Shown: positions 31,507 through 41,160, numbered from the stretch's first letter. The stretch is 64,000 nt of DNA from Fervidobacterium changbaicum (GCF_004117075.1 NZ_CP026721.1:682001-746000), one strand, 5' to 3'. Program-made: numbers and translations. Notes: generated from the letters alone by a model not told the origin.

Positions 31507-31989
31507 ATGTCTGAAGAAAGAAAACAGAAACTTGGTGCTCAAAATGATTCGGAATACGCGATAACCTCGTTGGAGCAACTAATACAACTGTGGACAAAAA
31601 CATACAACCACGAAGGCAAGCCCGACTGGTCACACCTACTACCTTTTTACGATGAAAACATACACTTTAGAGACACTGTACAAGAGATACACGGAATAGA
31701 AGAATTTAAAGCCATGGTTGAACGCCTAACAAAGCGTTCTCAAGAGTTGCACATGAATATTCTGAACGCGGTTATGGAAGGTAACGTTATCTTCGTCGAA
31801 TGGGATATGATAATTAACTTCAGAAAAACAAAGACGTCGGTGGTACACGGTGCAAGCAGGCTTATTCTGAACGAGAAAGGTAAGATAATAGACCAAAGAG
31901 ATTACTACGACCTCTGGGGTGATATATTCGACAACATCCCTGGATTCGGAAAACTTTATAGGAAGTTCATGAAGAAGGTGTTTGGATGA
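31507..31989 (+). CDS. SnoaL/NTF2-like protein
   Basis: A 160-residue protein with the cone-shaped NTF2-like fold pattern: LWTKTYNHEGKPDW, FYDENIHFRDTVQEIHGIEEFKAMV, then VIFVEWDMIINF and GASRLILNEKGKIIDQRDYYD. Such domains act as isomerases, cyclases or lipid/steroid binding proteins. AGGAGTG precedes the ATG. It overlaps the SDR gene by four bases (ATGA), and the pair also occurs next to FAD-dependent oxidoreductases in lipid-modification loci of Proteobacteria, as far as I recall. Confidence 0.75.
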   Translation: MSEERKQKLGAQNDSEYAITSLEQLIQLWTKTYNHEGKPDWSHLLPFYDENIHFRDTVQEIHGIEEFKAMVERLTKRSQELHMNILNAVMEGNVIFVEWDMIINFRKTKTSVVHGASRLILNEKGKIIDQRDYYDLWGDIFDNIPGFGKLYRKFMKKVFG

Positions 31990-32966
31990 GCAAAGAGTTT
32001 AACGGCTGTTCAGTAAGAAGGTATTGGCCGCAATACAGATGGTCAAATATATTTGAAATGATACGAAATATGTCGAGTCGGCCAAAAACTTGCAAGCAGC
32101 GATTTGACGACAAGCTCGTTGTAATTACCGGAGCTACTTCTGGTATTGGGTATGAAACAGCTAAAAAGTATGCAGCCAGCGGTGCACGTTTGATAACAAT
32201 AAACCGAAATAAAGAAAAGTCGGAAAAACTGTGCCGAGAACTTGCTGAAAAATACAACACTGATTGTGAATACATTTTAACTGACCTCAGCAAGCTAAAG
32301 GATATCTTAAACGTTGCAGAAAAATTGAACTCTTTGAATTCTAATATCGACGTGTTAATTCACAACGCAGGTCTTTATCTTAACAAGAAAGTTTTAACTG
32401 AAGATGGGCTTGAGATGAACTTTGTTGTTCATTACCTTGCACCATTCATAATAAATTACTTACTAATGGAAAAGTTGAAGAGAGACAACTCCACCCGAAT
32501 AATACTTGTCAGCTCCGAAGGATACAGATTTGCAGCCTGGGGGATATGCTTGGATGATTTGAATTGGGAGAAGAGAAAGTATTCTGGTTTAAAAGCTTAC
32601 GGAACAGCCAAACTCGCTCAAATCTTGAGTATGCACATTTTTGCACAGATATTTAGTTCAGAGAAACTTAAAATCACCATAAACGCTATGCACCCGGGGT
32701 TTGTAAAAACCAACACGGGACAGGATAACGGACCAGTGTACAAGTTTTTCAAAAAGCATCTGCTTGATAGACTCTCCAGAGAACCAGCAGAATCAGCAGA
32801 AGCTCTTTATTATCTGGGAGTTTCCAAAGAAGTGAGTAATGTGAGTGATGAATTTTTTCACTACACCACCATCGAAGAACTCGCCCCACCTGCCAAAGAC
32901 ATGGAATTAGCTCAGATGCTTTGGGATAAGACTCTTCAGATAATAAAAGAAAAGTGTGGATTTTAG
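31986..32966 (+). CDS. Short-chain dehydrogenase/reductase
   Basis: A 326-residue protein with about 35 extra N-terminal residues. The classical SDR features follow: VITGATSGIGYETAK (NAD(P) site), HNAGLY, LVSSEGYR (catalytic Ser) and YGTAK (catalytic Tyr/Lys). Relatives include retinol dehydrogenase-like enzymes, which act on membrane lipids or isoprenoids. ATGA overlap with the preceding gene and close spacing to the next show one transcription unit. Confidence 0.88.
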   Translation: MSKEFNGCSVRRYWPQYRWSNIFEMIRNMSSRPKTCKQRFDDKLVVITGATSGIGYETAKKYAASGARLITINRNKEKSEKLCRELAEKYNTDCEYILTDLSKLKDILNVAEKLNSLNSNIDVLIHNAGLYLNKKVLTEDGLEMNFVVHYLAPFIINYLLMEKLKRDNSTRIILVSSEGYRFAAWGICLDDLNWEKRKYSGLKAYGTAKLAQILSMHIFAQIFSSEKLKITINAMHPGFVKTNTGQDNGPVYKFFKKHLLDRLSREPAESAEALYYLGVSKEVSNVSDEFFHYTTIEELAPPAKDMELAQMLWDKTLQIIKEKCGF

Positions 32967-32979
32967 AGAGGTGAAAAAG

Positions 32980-34584
32980 ATGCCTAAAAAACGAGAAAAA
33001 AAGGTGTTAGTAGTTGGTGGTGGAATAGCTGGTCTTACGGCAGGCGTATACCTTGCAAAGAAAGGCTACGATGTTAAGGTGATTGAGAAATACGAGAAAT
33101 GTGGAGGGTTGGTCAACACCTTCGAATACGAAGGTTTTAAACTGGAAGGCGGTGCTCGCGCACTTGTAAATGCTGGTGTAATTATCCCTATGATTGAAGA
33201 CCTTGGCTTGGACATAGAGATTTTAAGAAATCCAATCTCCGTAGGTGTCGAAGACAAGATAATGCGTGTTACTGACACCAGAAGCTTGGAAGAGTACGGA
33301 CAACTTTTGAAACAGTTATACCCTCAAGCAGAAAAGGAAGTAGATGAGCTCATAAGAGTCGAGAAAGAGATACTTGAATACATGAAAATCCTTTACGGAG
33401 TCGACAATCCGCTGTTTTCTTTCAATAAAATAAAGGAAGAAGGTAAGTTACTCGAAATGATGCCAAGATACCTTCTTTGGTTTTTTAAATTCTTGAAGAC
33501 CGTTAAGAAAATCAACGAATTAAACGACCCTGTGGAAGAATATATATCAAGATTTGTCAAAAATCCTTCGTTGAGGGATATTGTGATTCAGCACTTCTTC
33601 AGGGGAACTCCTTCATTCTTTGCATTAAGTTATTTCTATCTGTATCTCGATTACATATACCCAAAAGGTGGCGTGGGCACCTTTCCGCAAAAACTTGCCG
33701 AAAAAATTACTGAACTCGGAGGTCAAATCCTTACTAACACTGCAGTCACAAAAGTTATTCCGTCGAAAAATATAGTTATCGACGATAAAGGTAATTCACA
33801 TGAATACGATGCAATGATATGGGCTACAGATCTTAAAACGTTCTACAAAATCCTCGATACAACAGCGCTATCAAATTCTTTGGTAAGTAAATTAGAAAAA
33901 GAAAAACAACGTGTACTAAAGGCCCGAGGTGCAGAGTCGGTACTAACTTTTTACTTAGGTGTAGATGAACCCGTCGAAACGTTCGCTAAAATCTCAACTG
34001 GACATTTCTTTTATACGCCTCTTAGACAAGGTCTTGGCGAACTTAATCGCTCAAAAGTTAAATACATAGTGAAAAACTACGAAAATCTGAGCAAAAAGAA
34101 AATACTAAATTGGCTCGAGGATTTTATCAAATTCAATACTTATGAAATATCGATCCCGGCGTTGCGAGACTTATCGATGGTACCCGAAAACAAGACCGGT
34201 TTGATCGTGAGTATGTTATTTGATTACGACGTTGTTAAGAAGATAAGGGACGATGGTTGGTACGAAGAATTCAAACAAAAAGCGGAGGAAATGATTATCG
34301 ATAATCTCGCCAGCACGATATATCCATTCTTAAAAAACAAAATACTTTTCAAATTCACCTCGACGCCTTTGACAATTGAACGAATTTACGGAACTTCGGA
34401 TGGCTCGATTGTAGGATGGTCTTTCGAGGATCCCATTCCCGTACCTTCCGGTATGTTCAGCATGAAATCAGCTATAAGAACACCGATTGACAACATATAC
34501 AAAGCGGGAAAATGGGCATACGCACCAGCAGGTGTGCCAACTGCAATAATTACGGGGAAATTGGCAGCGGATGTGATAAAATAG
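32980..34584 (+). CDS. FAD-dependent oxidoreductase, CrtI/phytoene desaturase-like
   Basis: A 534-residue protein; ATG 32980 lies after GAGAGGTGA, and a longer in-frame reading is less likely. N-terminal FAD site VLVVGGGIAGLTAGVYLAKKGYDVKVIEK in parts (GGGIAGLTAG, then EK), LEGGARAL, and a C-terminal NIYKAGKWAYAPAGVPTAIITGKLAA resembling the FAD-closing motif of carotenoid desaturases and retinol saturases. It is about the size of CrtI/CrtN. The product cannot be named; a desaturase, saturase or isomerase of an isoprenoid or fatty acid is expected. It is the last gene of the operon. Confidence 0.85.
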   Translation: MPKKREKKVLVVGGGIAGLTAGVYLAKKGYDVKVIEKYEKCGGLVNTFEYEGFKLEGGARALVNAGVIIPMIEDLGLDIEILRNPISVGVEDKIMRVTDTRSLEEYGQLLKQLYPQAEKEVDELIRVEKEILEYMKILYGVDNPLFSFNKIKEEGKLLEMMPRYLLWFFKFLKTVKKINELNDPVEEYISRFVKNPSLRDIVIQHFFRGTPSFFALSYFYLYLDYIYPKGGVGTFPQKLAEKITELGGQILTNTAVTKVIPSKNIVIDDKGNSHEYDAMIWATDLKTFYKILDTTALSNSLVSKLEKEKQRVLKARGAESVLTFYLGVDEPVETFAKISTGHFFYTPLRQGLGELNRSKVKYIVKNYENLSKKKILNWLEDFIKFNTYEISIPALRDLSMVPENKTGLIVSMLFDYDVVKKIRDDGWYEEFKQKAEEMIIDNLASTIYPFLKNKILFKFTSTPLTIERIYGTSDGSIVGWSFEDPIPVPSGMFSMKSAIRTPIDNIYKAGKWAYAPAGVPTAIITGKLAADVIK

Positions 34585-34627
34585 ACTTTTAGAAAGGCTT
34601 ATCATCAAACCAAAAGGAGGGAAAGGT

Positions 34628-35455
34628 ATGCTTGATATCTTCACGATTATTTTCCAGATATTTTGGATGGTTCTCATATTCTCCTCATTTGCACCACTCT
34701 TTAGAAATTTTTCTTTGCACTCTTCACGTGAGGCTATCATAAGACAGATTGAGCAAAAGAGGAAAAGCAGGGTCATAACACTCATCCACAGGCAAGAATC
34801 CCTAAGCTTCTTTGGATTTGGCATAAGAAAGTTCATCGATATCGAGGATTCAGAAGAAGTATTGAGAGCTATCAAAATGACGCCTGACGACATGGCTATC
34901 GATTTCATCATCCACACTCCGGGCGGGCTTGTGCTCGCAGCAGAGCAAATTGCCAACGCACTTAGAAAACACAAAGGAAAAGTTACCGTTTTTGTTCCAC
35001 ATTATGCGATGTCTGGAGGAACGTTGATAGCGCTTGCTGCCGATGAAATTGTTATGGATGAAAACGCCGTGCTTGGTCCTGTAGACCCGCAGTTGGGACA
35101 ATATCCAGCAGCTTCCATTTTGTCGGTCCTTGAAAAGAAGAACATAAACGATATCGATGACCAGACTTTGATACTGGCTGATATCGCTCAGAAAGCGATG
35201 AAACAGATGAAGGAATACGTGACTGACCTATTAAAGGAAAAATACCCCGACAAAGCCGAAAAGCTCGCCGAAGACCTTGTAAGTGGAAAGTGGACGCACG
35301 ATTATCCTATAACCGTAGAGAAAGCCAGAGAGCTTGGGATAAAGGTCTCCACTGATATGCCAAAGGAAATCTACGCACTTATGAGCCTTTACAAAAATCC
35401 AACCTCAGGAAAGCCATCGGTCAACTATGTTCCTATAAACTATAAGAACGAATAA
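34628..35455 (+). CDS. SDH-type serine protease, ClpP/SppA fold
   Basis: A 275-residue protein with one N-terminal membrane segment (about 4-25). The crotonase/ClpP-like core has DFIIHTPGGLVLAAEQIA, then VPHYAMSGGTLIALAADEIVMDENAVLGPVDPQ; the serine in AMSGGT is the likely nucleophile. This is the PF01972 (serine dehydrogenase proteinase) family of membrane-bound proteases. GGAGGG precedes the ATG. A Lys or Asp/His base is not clear by eye. It has its own terminator. Confidence 0.8.
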   Translation: MLDIFTIIFQIFWMVLIFSSFAPLFRNFSLHSSREAIIRQIEQKRKSRVITLIHRQESLSFFGFGIRKFIDIEDSEEVLRAIKMTPDDMAIDFIIHTPGGLVLAAEQIANALRKHKGKVTVFVPHYAMSGGTLIALAADEIVMDENAVLGPVDPQLGQYPAASILSVLEKKNINDIDDQTLILADIAQKAMKQMKEYVTDLLKEKYPDKAEKLAEDLVSGKWTHDYPITVEKARELGIKVSTDMPKEIYALMSLYKNPTSGKPSVNYVPINYKNE

Positions 35456-35475
35456 TTTAGAGTTTTCCAAAAAAA

Positions 35476-35503
35476 AACAGCGGCTTTTCGGCCGCTGTTT
35501 TTC
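35476..35503. terminator. Bidirectional terminator
   Basis: Stem AACAGCGGC / GCCGCTGTT (35476-35484, 35491-35499), A run on one side and T run on the other. It separates two convergent genes; the last stop of the minus gene overlaps its edge. Confidence 0.85.
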
Positions 35504-38144
35504 ATTGATTACCTGTTTCCAGCACAAAGGAAAGTAAAGGTACCGGAAATCCATGCGGTGAAGAATTGAGACCTATGTAGAATATATATTGCTGATTTTC
35601 ATTAACTGGTTTAGTCATTTCAGAAAAAGGAACAAATATACCTGTTGATGGATACACTTTGAGACCTTGTACGTAGGTCTCAACAAAGAAGTGCGTATAA
35701 ATTCCTGCTGACAATATACCTTCAGTCGAAGGATTCATCACTCCAACTGTAATTCCGCTGTTTCTTACATATAGCAGATTCCCGAACAGGAAAGCATTAT
35801 CCGTAAACAATGTCGAGGCTAACGACATATCATAAGATGTCTTATCAATAGAACTTAACTTTGTTGCCAGTCTTCCTTCGAACGTGACATCGTTCGTTAG
35901 TGCCAGTCCCAAATAGCCATATCCATAAAGATTTGATAGCAGGTTATTCGAATTAAACAAATCTTCAATTTTGTCGTTGCTCAAAAGCATGAATAACTGC
36001 GCCTTATACGGAAAACCAAAAGCATACGAAGTAATTAGAGCGCCTAATCCAACATTGTTTTTTAACACTGTTGGCACATTCACCGTAAAAAGGCTGAACA
36101 AGGAATCAATAAGACCGATATTTTGGGTTTTGAAACTAAACGTTAGATAACCATACAAATCTGTAATTGGGCTGAGAGTAAATCCACCCAGTCTAAATAC
36201 ACCAGAAAGGTTGTAGTCGTTTGTTGGATAAAAATAACTTGCAAAAGTTTCATAGAAATCCTTTGACGTATACCAAGCTATATACTGTGAGTAATCCACA
36301 CTGTAATCGTACTCTGACATTCTTAAATCAAATATTGGTGTTAAAATCAAGAAACTATCATTCTCAACGTTTCCAAAAGTAAAAATCATATATGCTCTGT
36401 GCACTTCTGCATCAGTCTCATAGCCGTACTCGTACATCGGTATCCAAGTCAACGGTTGCATCATTTTTTGAAGTCTGAACGTCAATTCTGAGCCATATTT
36501 GAACTGCTTTTCAGTAAATTCAAACTTGAACTCGCGCTTAACAAGTTCTGCAGAATCCTTGGAAACTTTAACCTTATATACACCTGTACCTGTGTTGAGC
36601 GAATATGGAATGTAACTGACGTAGTAAATATCTTCACCATCTATACAAAAATCGTACACGAGCATATCTTCACCGAGTTTGTACAGTTTACTTTCCAACA
36701 AATCATAGTAATACGGATTAACGTACTTTCCATCAACTCTTGTAAAAATCAGTCCATTATTCCAAAATCTAAGGTACGGTCCTTTCATTGCATCATCGTC
36801 AATTACTATTCTTTCTTTTGATAAGGTATCGTACACTATTATCTGATAATCGGACGTAAGGATTGCCAACTTACCATCTTTTGCATCCATGTAGGCAACG
36901 TACTTATCAAGCGTTATATCGAACCCTTCTGCCCGAATTGTCGTTTGCATTTTCCTTGTATCGTATCGAGCAGTATACAACTTGCCCTTATCAATTGCGA
37001 ATGCAGAAATCTTACCTGTAGCAAGCAATTTGCCAGAAGAAATATCCCAGATTTGGTTTTCGTAGTTTCCAAAGCTTTCAGCCTTTGTCAATACGTAGGT
37101 TGTTTTATCGACGTACTTTATATCAACGGCTATCAAGTTTTTGCTCGACTGAATTTTTCCTTTTTTATCGATCACAATCAACCTTGGATTGACGGTACCG
37201 ATATATGATGTTGCAGGTCCGTATTCATTTAGATAGACAGCCAATTTACCATCAACCAAATCGAGCTTATAAATCTTCGAATTTGGTGCTTTGTACACCA
37301 AACTTCCTTCCGTGTAATTCAACTTCATTAGAGATCTTATCCAGTCTGTATAAAGCTCATCAAACGGTTTTCCGAACACCTTTTCAAACACATCCTTGTA
37401 CTTAGTGCCTACTTCAAAATCAGGAATAATTGTTGAGGTAAGCTCTATATATTTCTTAACCTTTTCTATTCCATAAGTATCAACAAGGTACTTGTAGAAG
37501 CCCGCCGTATAGTTGTAGTAAAGTTGCCCACCACGATAGTCATCCCAAGGCATCAATTCCTTGTAAGTAAATGATGGAAAGTTCTGTATAGAATAATAGT
37601 ACAGTCCGTCAGATACGTACGGATTATTTAACCTGCCGGAGTTTTTCGAGAACGAGCTCTCAGCAAAAACTGTTGTACCTTCTACAAAAGGCCCATACAG
37701 CTGAGGTAGATATGGAAATCCTGTGAGTATACTGAAAATCTTAGTAAAAATATCCTGATATGTGAGATGAACCATGTGAGTAAACTCATGTATAATCAAG
37801 TAGGTATACCAATCTTCAAGCGGTAGTTCGAAGGCAATCCAACTTTCCGGTGGCCACATGTAGAGCGTTATCGTTCTGTGGAAAAGTGGCATCGTGTATC
37901 CGTTGCTTATCGTACCTTTGTCCTCCAAAACAATGGTAATCCTTCCAGGATCGTTTCCAATTAAATCGATTACCTGCTGCCTGATATTTTCGAATATCTT
38001 TCCAACGAGTTTGGCGTTCTCTTCATATCCTTCGGGATAAACAACGTCCGCATGTTCAAAGTGTAGAACTCCGGAAAACAGGTTTGAAGAAAAAATCAAC
38101 AAAAGAAACACCCAAATTAAGAACGACCTATTCACCCAGTCCAC
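35502..38144 (-). CDS. Large exported zinc metallopeptidase with propeller and C-terminal barrel-like region
   Basis: An 880-residue protein with signal peptide (residues 1-24). The peptidase MA-like domain has the zinc motif HEFTH (about residue 118) and a glutamate in PFVEGTTVFAE. The middle (about 270-560) is a series of short beta repeats of propeller type (ANSKIYKLDLVDGKLAVY and similar), with sugar- or peptide-binding potential. The last 300 residues alternate hydrophobic and polar residues (SVDYSQYIAWY, LSGVFRLGGFTL, TVNVPTVLKNNVGL) like an outer-membrane or toga barrel. It may be surface-exposed. It lies 31 bases after the ABC gene on the same strand. Confidence 0.7.
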   Translation of the reverse strand: MDWVNRSFLIWVFLLLIFSSNLFSGVLHFEHADVVYPEGYEENAKLVGKIFENIRQQVIDLIGNDPGRITIVLEDKGTISNGYTMPLFHRTITLYMWPPESWIAFELPLEDWYTYLIIHEFTHMVHLTYQDIFTKIFSILTGFPYLPQLYGPFVEGTTVFAESSFSKNSGRLNNPYVSDGLYYYSIQNFPSFTYKELMPWDDYRGGQLYYNYTAGFYKYLVDTYGIEKVKKYIELTSTIIPDFEVGTKYKDVFEKVFGKPFDELYTDWIRSLMKLNYTEGSLVYKAPNSKIYKLDLVDGKLAVYLNEYGPATSYIGTVNPRLIVIDKKGKIQSSKNLIAVDIKYVDKTTYVLTKAESFGNYENQIWDISSGKLLATGKISAFAIDKGKLYTARYDTRKMQTTIRAEGFDITLDKYVAYMDAKDGKLAILTSDYQIIVYDTLSKERIVIDDDAMKGPYLRFWNNGLIFTRVDGKYVNPYYYDLLESKLYKLGEDMLVYDFCIDGEDIYYVSYIPYSLNTGTGVYKVKVSKDSAELVKREFKFEFTEKQFKYGSELTFRLQKMMQPLTWIPMYEYGYETDAEVHRAYMIFTFGNVENDSFLILTPIFDLRMSEYDYSVDYSQYIAWYTSKDFYETFASYFYPTNDYNLSGVFRLGGFTLSPITDLYGYLTFSFKTQNIGLIDSLFSLFTVNVPTVLKNNVGLGALITSYAFGFPYKAQLFMLLSNDKIEDLFNSNNLLSNLYGYGYLGLALTNDVTFEGRLATKLSSIDKTSYDMSLASTLFTDNAFLFGNLLYVRNSGITVGVMNPSTEGILSAGIYTHFFVETYVQGLKVYPSTGIFVPFSEMTKPVNENQQYIFYIGLNSSPHGFPVPLLSFVLETGNQ

Positions 38145-38175
38145 CCCCCAAAACTTTGTTGAATGAATACAAACA

Positions 38176-39027
38176 TCACTTCTTTCCTGTTAAGTATCCC
38201 ACGACGATTTCTTGGAACTTAGGGAATCTTCCACTTTCGGTAACTTCACCACTCACTCTCACTAATATTTCATCCCCGACAATACCAATTATATCACCAG
38301 TACCAATGCTTTCACCTGCTCTAAAAACCCTGTGCTTTTCTTTGGCACTGTCAATCGAATCCGTATAAATTACCTTGCCCGCATTGATTATCGCAAATTC
38401 TGTAGCATATTCTTCCAATTCAAACATTTCGTGTGATGAAACAATGCAGCTTTTCCCACTGGAAGCGTACTCTTTAATGAGTCTCATCACCTCATACCTT
38501 ACCGTTGGGTCAAGATGCTGGGTAGGTTCATCAAGTATCAGTAATTCAGCATTTGTTGATATGGCTAACACAACAAGAAAAAGCGTCTTCATTCCAATGG
38601 AATAAGTTTCCACGCGCTGCGAAAGGTCGAAATTGTACTTTGCAACGAGTCTATTAAACACTTCCCCATCCCATTGCGGATAAACCGAAGAGTACAACCT
38701 TTCATAATCGTATGCGGTGAAATTTCGGAAGACCTGTCTATCTTCAGAAACAGCAGCTATTTTTTGTTTCGTAACGGCGTTTATTTTCTCACCCATGAAT
38801 TCAACAATTCCAGAGTCAGCATCGATAGCCTTAAGGATACACCTAATCGTCGTTGTTTTCCCAGCCCCGTTAGGACCTATAAGTGCAAAAATACTACCTT
38901 TCTTTACATCAAACGAAACATCTGCTAACACCTGCTTATTATTAAACCTCTTGCTGATTTTTCTCACAGAAAGCATAACTTCAGAATCACTCTTAAGACT
39001 ATCCAGTTCAGTATTTAAATATTCCAT
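38176..39027 (-). CDS. ABC transporter ATPase (YtrB-like)
   Basis: A 283-residue ATPase: Walker A GPNGAGKT, degenerate signature YSIGMKT in place of LSGGQ, Walker B LLILDEPTQHLDP and H-loop VSSHEMFELEEY. It starts three bases after the membrane gene. The C-terminal extension of about 60 residues is usual for the GntR/YtrA-linked class of ABC systems. Substrate unknown. Confidence 0.85.
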   Translation of the reverse strand: MEYLNTELDSLKSDSEVMLSVRKISKRFNNKQVLADVSFDVKKGSIFALIGPNGAGKTTTIRCILKAIDADSGIVEFMGEKINAVTKQKIAAVSEDRQVFRNFTAYDYERLYSSVYPQWDGEVFNRLVAKYNFDLSQRVETYSIGMKTLFLVVLAISTNAELLILDEPTQHLDPTVRYEVMRLIKEYASSGKSCIVSSHEMFELEEYATEFAIINAGKVIYTDSIDSAKEKHRVFRAGESIGTGDIIGIVGDEILVRVSGEVTESGRFPKFQEIVVGYLTGKK

Positions 39028-39030
39028 AAA

Positions 39031-39621
39031 TCACTCGCCCCCTTTCTTGGTAACAGAAAGATATCCAATGTACAGACAGATTGCGGCAAAAATTGCCGAA
39101 GCTAAAATACTTTCCTGTCTAATGGGACTGATGAGCCTGTAGGGATTGTATAAATGCTTCGTTGAATAACCGCCTATCGAACCAAGCACGACATCTACCA
39201 GAAGAATTAGGAACAAACTCCCCACTGGATCAAAAGATAAATAATTAACCAATACAAAAGAAAGTCCCAAGTAAGCACTGAGGAATATGAGTGAAGATAA
39301 AACATCTTTAAGAAACAGCGAAAGACTATCGTAAAAAGGCATACCAACAAGGCTTGTAATTACCGTTATTAACACCAGAAAACCAAACCCAAACCAGTAA
39401 ACAAGTTCCTTCGTATACGGCAAGAATAACAATAGGTCTAAGCGTCTATTTTTAAGGTCTGAAAGGATTGCGAATAGTATCCCAAAGAAAAGCCCAACCA
39501 ATTTCCACGAATTTCCAGGCAGTAACATTAGCACAAAAAAGATAAGCAAAGCTCCGAATTTTTCTTTAAACTGCTTGCGTAAGTACTCATTGAATAACGC
39601 CAAATAGTATTTGTCAAACAT
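39031..39621 (-). CDS. ABC transporter membrane subunit, small
   Basis: A 196-residue protein with about six membrane segments, such as FGALLIFFVLMLLPG, YWFGFGFLVLITVITSLVG and LGSIGGYSTKHL. ATG 39621 is preferred after GAGGTG; it overlaps the gntR stop (ATGTTTGA). By position it should be the permease for the downstream ATPase. The sequence itself is not conserved enough to name. Confidence 0.65.
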   Translation of the reverse strand: MFDKYYLALFNEYLRKQFKEKFGALLIFFVLMLLPGNSWKLVGLFFGILFAILSDLKNRRLDLLLFLPYTKELVYWFGFGFLVLITVITSLVGMPFYDSLSLFLKDVLSSLIFLSAYLGLSFVLVNYLSFDPVGSLFLILLVDVVLGSIGGYSTKHLYNPYRLISPIRQESILASAIFAAICLYIGYLSVTKKGGE

Positions 39622-40015
39622 TCTTCCACACCTCCTCAATTATCGTCAAAAGCGTCAGCATATCAATTCCACTCTCTTTTACCTTTTTTATCACGTTGCA
39701 AAGTTCCGAAATAGCCTCTTTGTCTATCTTTAACTCTCCTGATATAAAGTATCCGACACCTTGTTCTGATTCAACTAATCTCTCGTATTTTAACCTTTCT
39801 AATGCTTTAAGGACCGTGTTGACATTTACATCGAATATCCTTTCCAAATCTCTCACCGCTGGTAACTGCATACCTAATTTCAGCTCTCCGAGAATTATTT
39901 TTGCTTTTATCTGATTAACTATTTGTAAATACGCAGGTACGCCGCTGTGTTTGTCGATCTTTCTAAAAGTTACATGGATACTCTCCAAACTTTCAAAGTT
40001 TTCCGATTTGCTCAT
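39614..40015 (-). CDS. GntR-family transcriptional regulator (YtrA-like)
   Basis: A 133-residue protein: VPAYLQIVNQIKAKIILGELKLGMQLPAVRDLERIFDVNVNTVLKALERLKYERLVESEQGVGYFI shown in parts is the GntR winged helix (Q-L-P-A-VRDL, NVNTVLKALERL). A short C-terminal helix follows, without the large effector domain, as in YtrA. It overlaps the preceding stop by four bases and probably represses its own ABC operon. Confidence 0.9.
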   Translation of the reverse strand: MSKSENFESLESIHVTFRKIDKHSGVPAYLQIVNQIKAKIILGELKLGMQLPAVRDLERIFDVNVNTVLKALERLKYERLVESEQGVGYFISGELKIDKEAISELCNVIKKVKESGIDMLTLLTIIEEVWKNV

Positions 40016-40959
40016 TCTCTCACAACCTTCACACCAGAAGAATTTATCTGAATGTCGTTGTTTGAGCTATTCTTCACACGCAGCGTACCTCCGGTTCCAT
40101 CAATCTCCAACCTCAAATCGCTTCCGGCAACAAAATCAATCTCACCTTTCACGCCAGTTGCCGATATATCCATAAAACCACAATCTCTAAGCCTTATGTT
40201 TAAATTAACACCTACGCTTTGGATGGTAATTCTCTCAGCTGCGAGTTCACCATCGATTTCCACACCAACTGAGTCTATATCTAATTCCTCTGCTGAGAGC
40301 CTTCCAGTTAAATTAACACCTGTACCATCGAGTTTGATCTTATCAGCGCTGAGCTCACCATTCATCGACATCCCAACCGTAGAAGCTTCAAACTTTTTCA
40401 AACGTTTCCCAAGACTTCCTGATACATCAAGTCTTACGGATGAAATATCAATCTTTTCAACATCTCTTCCACCTAATCTGACAACGTACGTAGATTTCTT
40501 GTCACCACCAGTTATCTCAAGAACATCTCCTTTCGGCCTTACCTTCAGCTCTGAAGGAACAACAATACCAGAGTCACCAACGAACTCCAATCGCAATCCG
40601 CCATCGATGTTTATAATCAATTCCTCTGGCTCTTCGTAACTTACACCCGGATTGTAAACTCTGCCTGATTGACTTGTAAGCACCTCTGTGAAATTCATTA
40701 ACCTTCTCAAACCACTTTCACCGGTGGTTGCCAGATACTTAAAACTCTCAGCACTTGCCATAGGAATAAGAAAAAGCAGAACAGCAAGCACTATAAAACC
40801 CGTCATCTTGCCTGTGTAAGTCTTGATTATGTAGCCTACAACAACTATCGAAAAAAACGCAAAAACCACCTTAAGTGGTACGTATACTGTAAAAAACCCC
40901 AACACACTAAGAACAAGAAGTGCTATCACCAAGTAAAGAACCTTCACAAAATCCTTCAT
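40012..40959 (-). CDS. Membrane protein with DUF4097-like beta-helical domain
   Basis: A 315-residue protein. Three membrane segments at residues about 5-75 are followed by repeats of about 20 residues (VGMSMNGELSADKIKLDGTGVNLTG and similar in parts) that form a beta-solenoid-like domain, as in putative adhesin/DUF4097 proteins. These often accompany transcription regulators and ABC systems that sense envelope stress. It is the first gene of the operon with the GntR regulator and ABC genes. Confidence 0.65.
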   Translation of the reverse strand: MKDFVKVLYLVIALLVLSVLGFFTVYVPLKVVFAFFSIVVVGYIIKTYTGKMTGFIVLAVLLFLIPMASAESFKYLATTGESGLRRLMNFTEVLTSQSGRVYNPGVSYEEPEELIINIDGGLRLEFVGDSGIVVPSELKVRPKGDVLEITGGDKKSTYVVRLGGRDVEKIDISSVRLDVSGSLGKRLKKFEASTVGMSMNGELSADKIKLDGTGVNLTGRLSAEELDIDSVGVEIDGELAAERITIQSVGVNLNIRLRDCGFMDISATGVKGEIDFVAGSDLRLEIDGTGGTLRVKNSSNNDIQINSSGVKVVRE

Positions 40960-40981
40960 ACCGCTACCTCCTTATCGTGCC

Positions 40982-41009
40982 ATTATAATTGTCTTACTGT
41001 TATAGTTAA
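40982..41009 (-). promoter_or_regulatory. Promoter of the DUF4097-gntR-ABC operon
   Basis: Minus strand TTAACT (41004-41009), 16 bases, TATAAT (40982-40987), followed by AAGGAGG before the start. No clear GntR dyad is seen. Confidence 0.65.
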
Positions 41010-41160
41010 ATAGAACATTCAAATTATACTCTTTTACCTCTATGAAATGTGTTTCTTTCCTGTAACTTTTACTGTGATATTATGTTTCCTTTGTGAATTA
41101 CGATAAAATAACGTTAAGAACTCGGCTTCATCCGTTCACATTTAGTGATATTCAAAGCAA

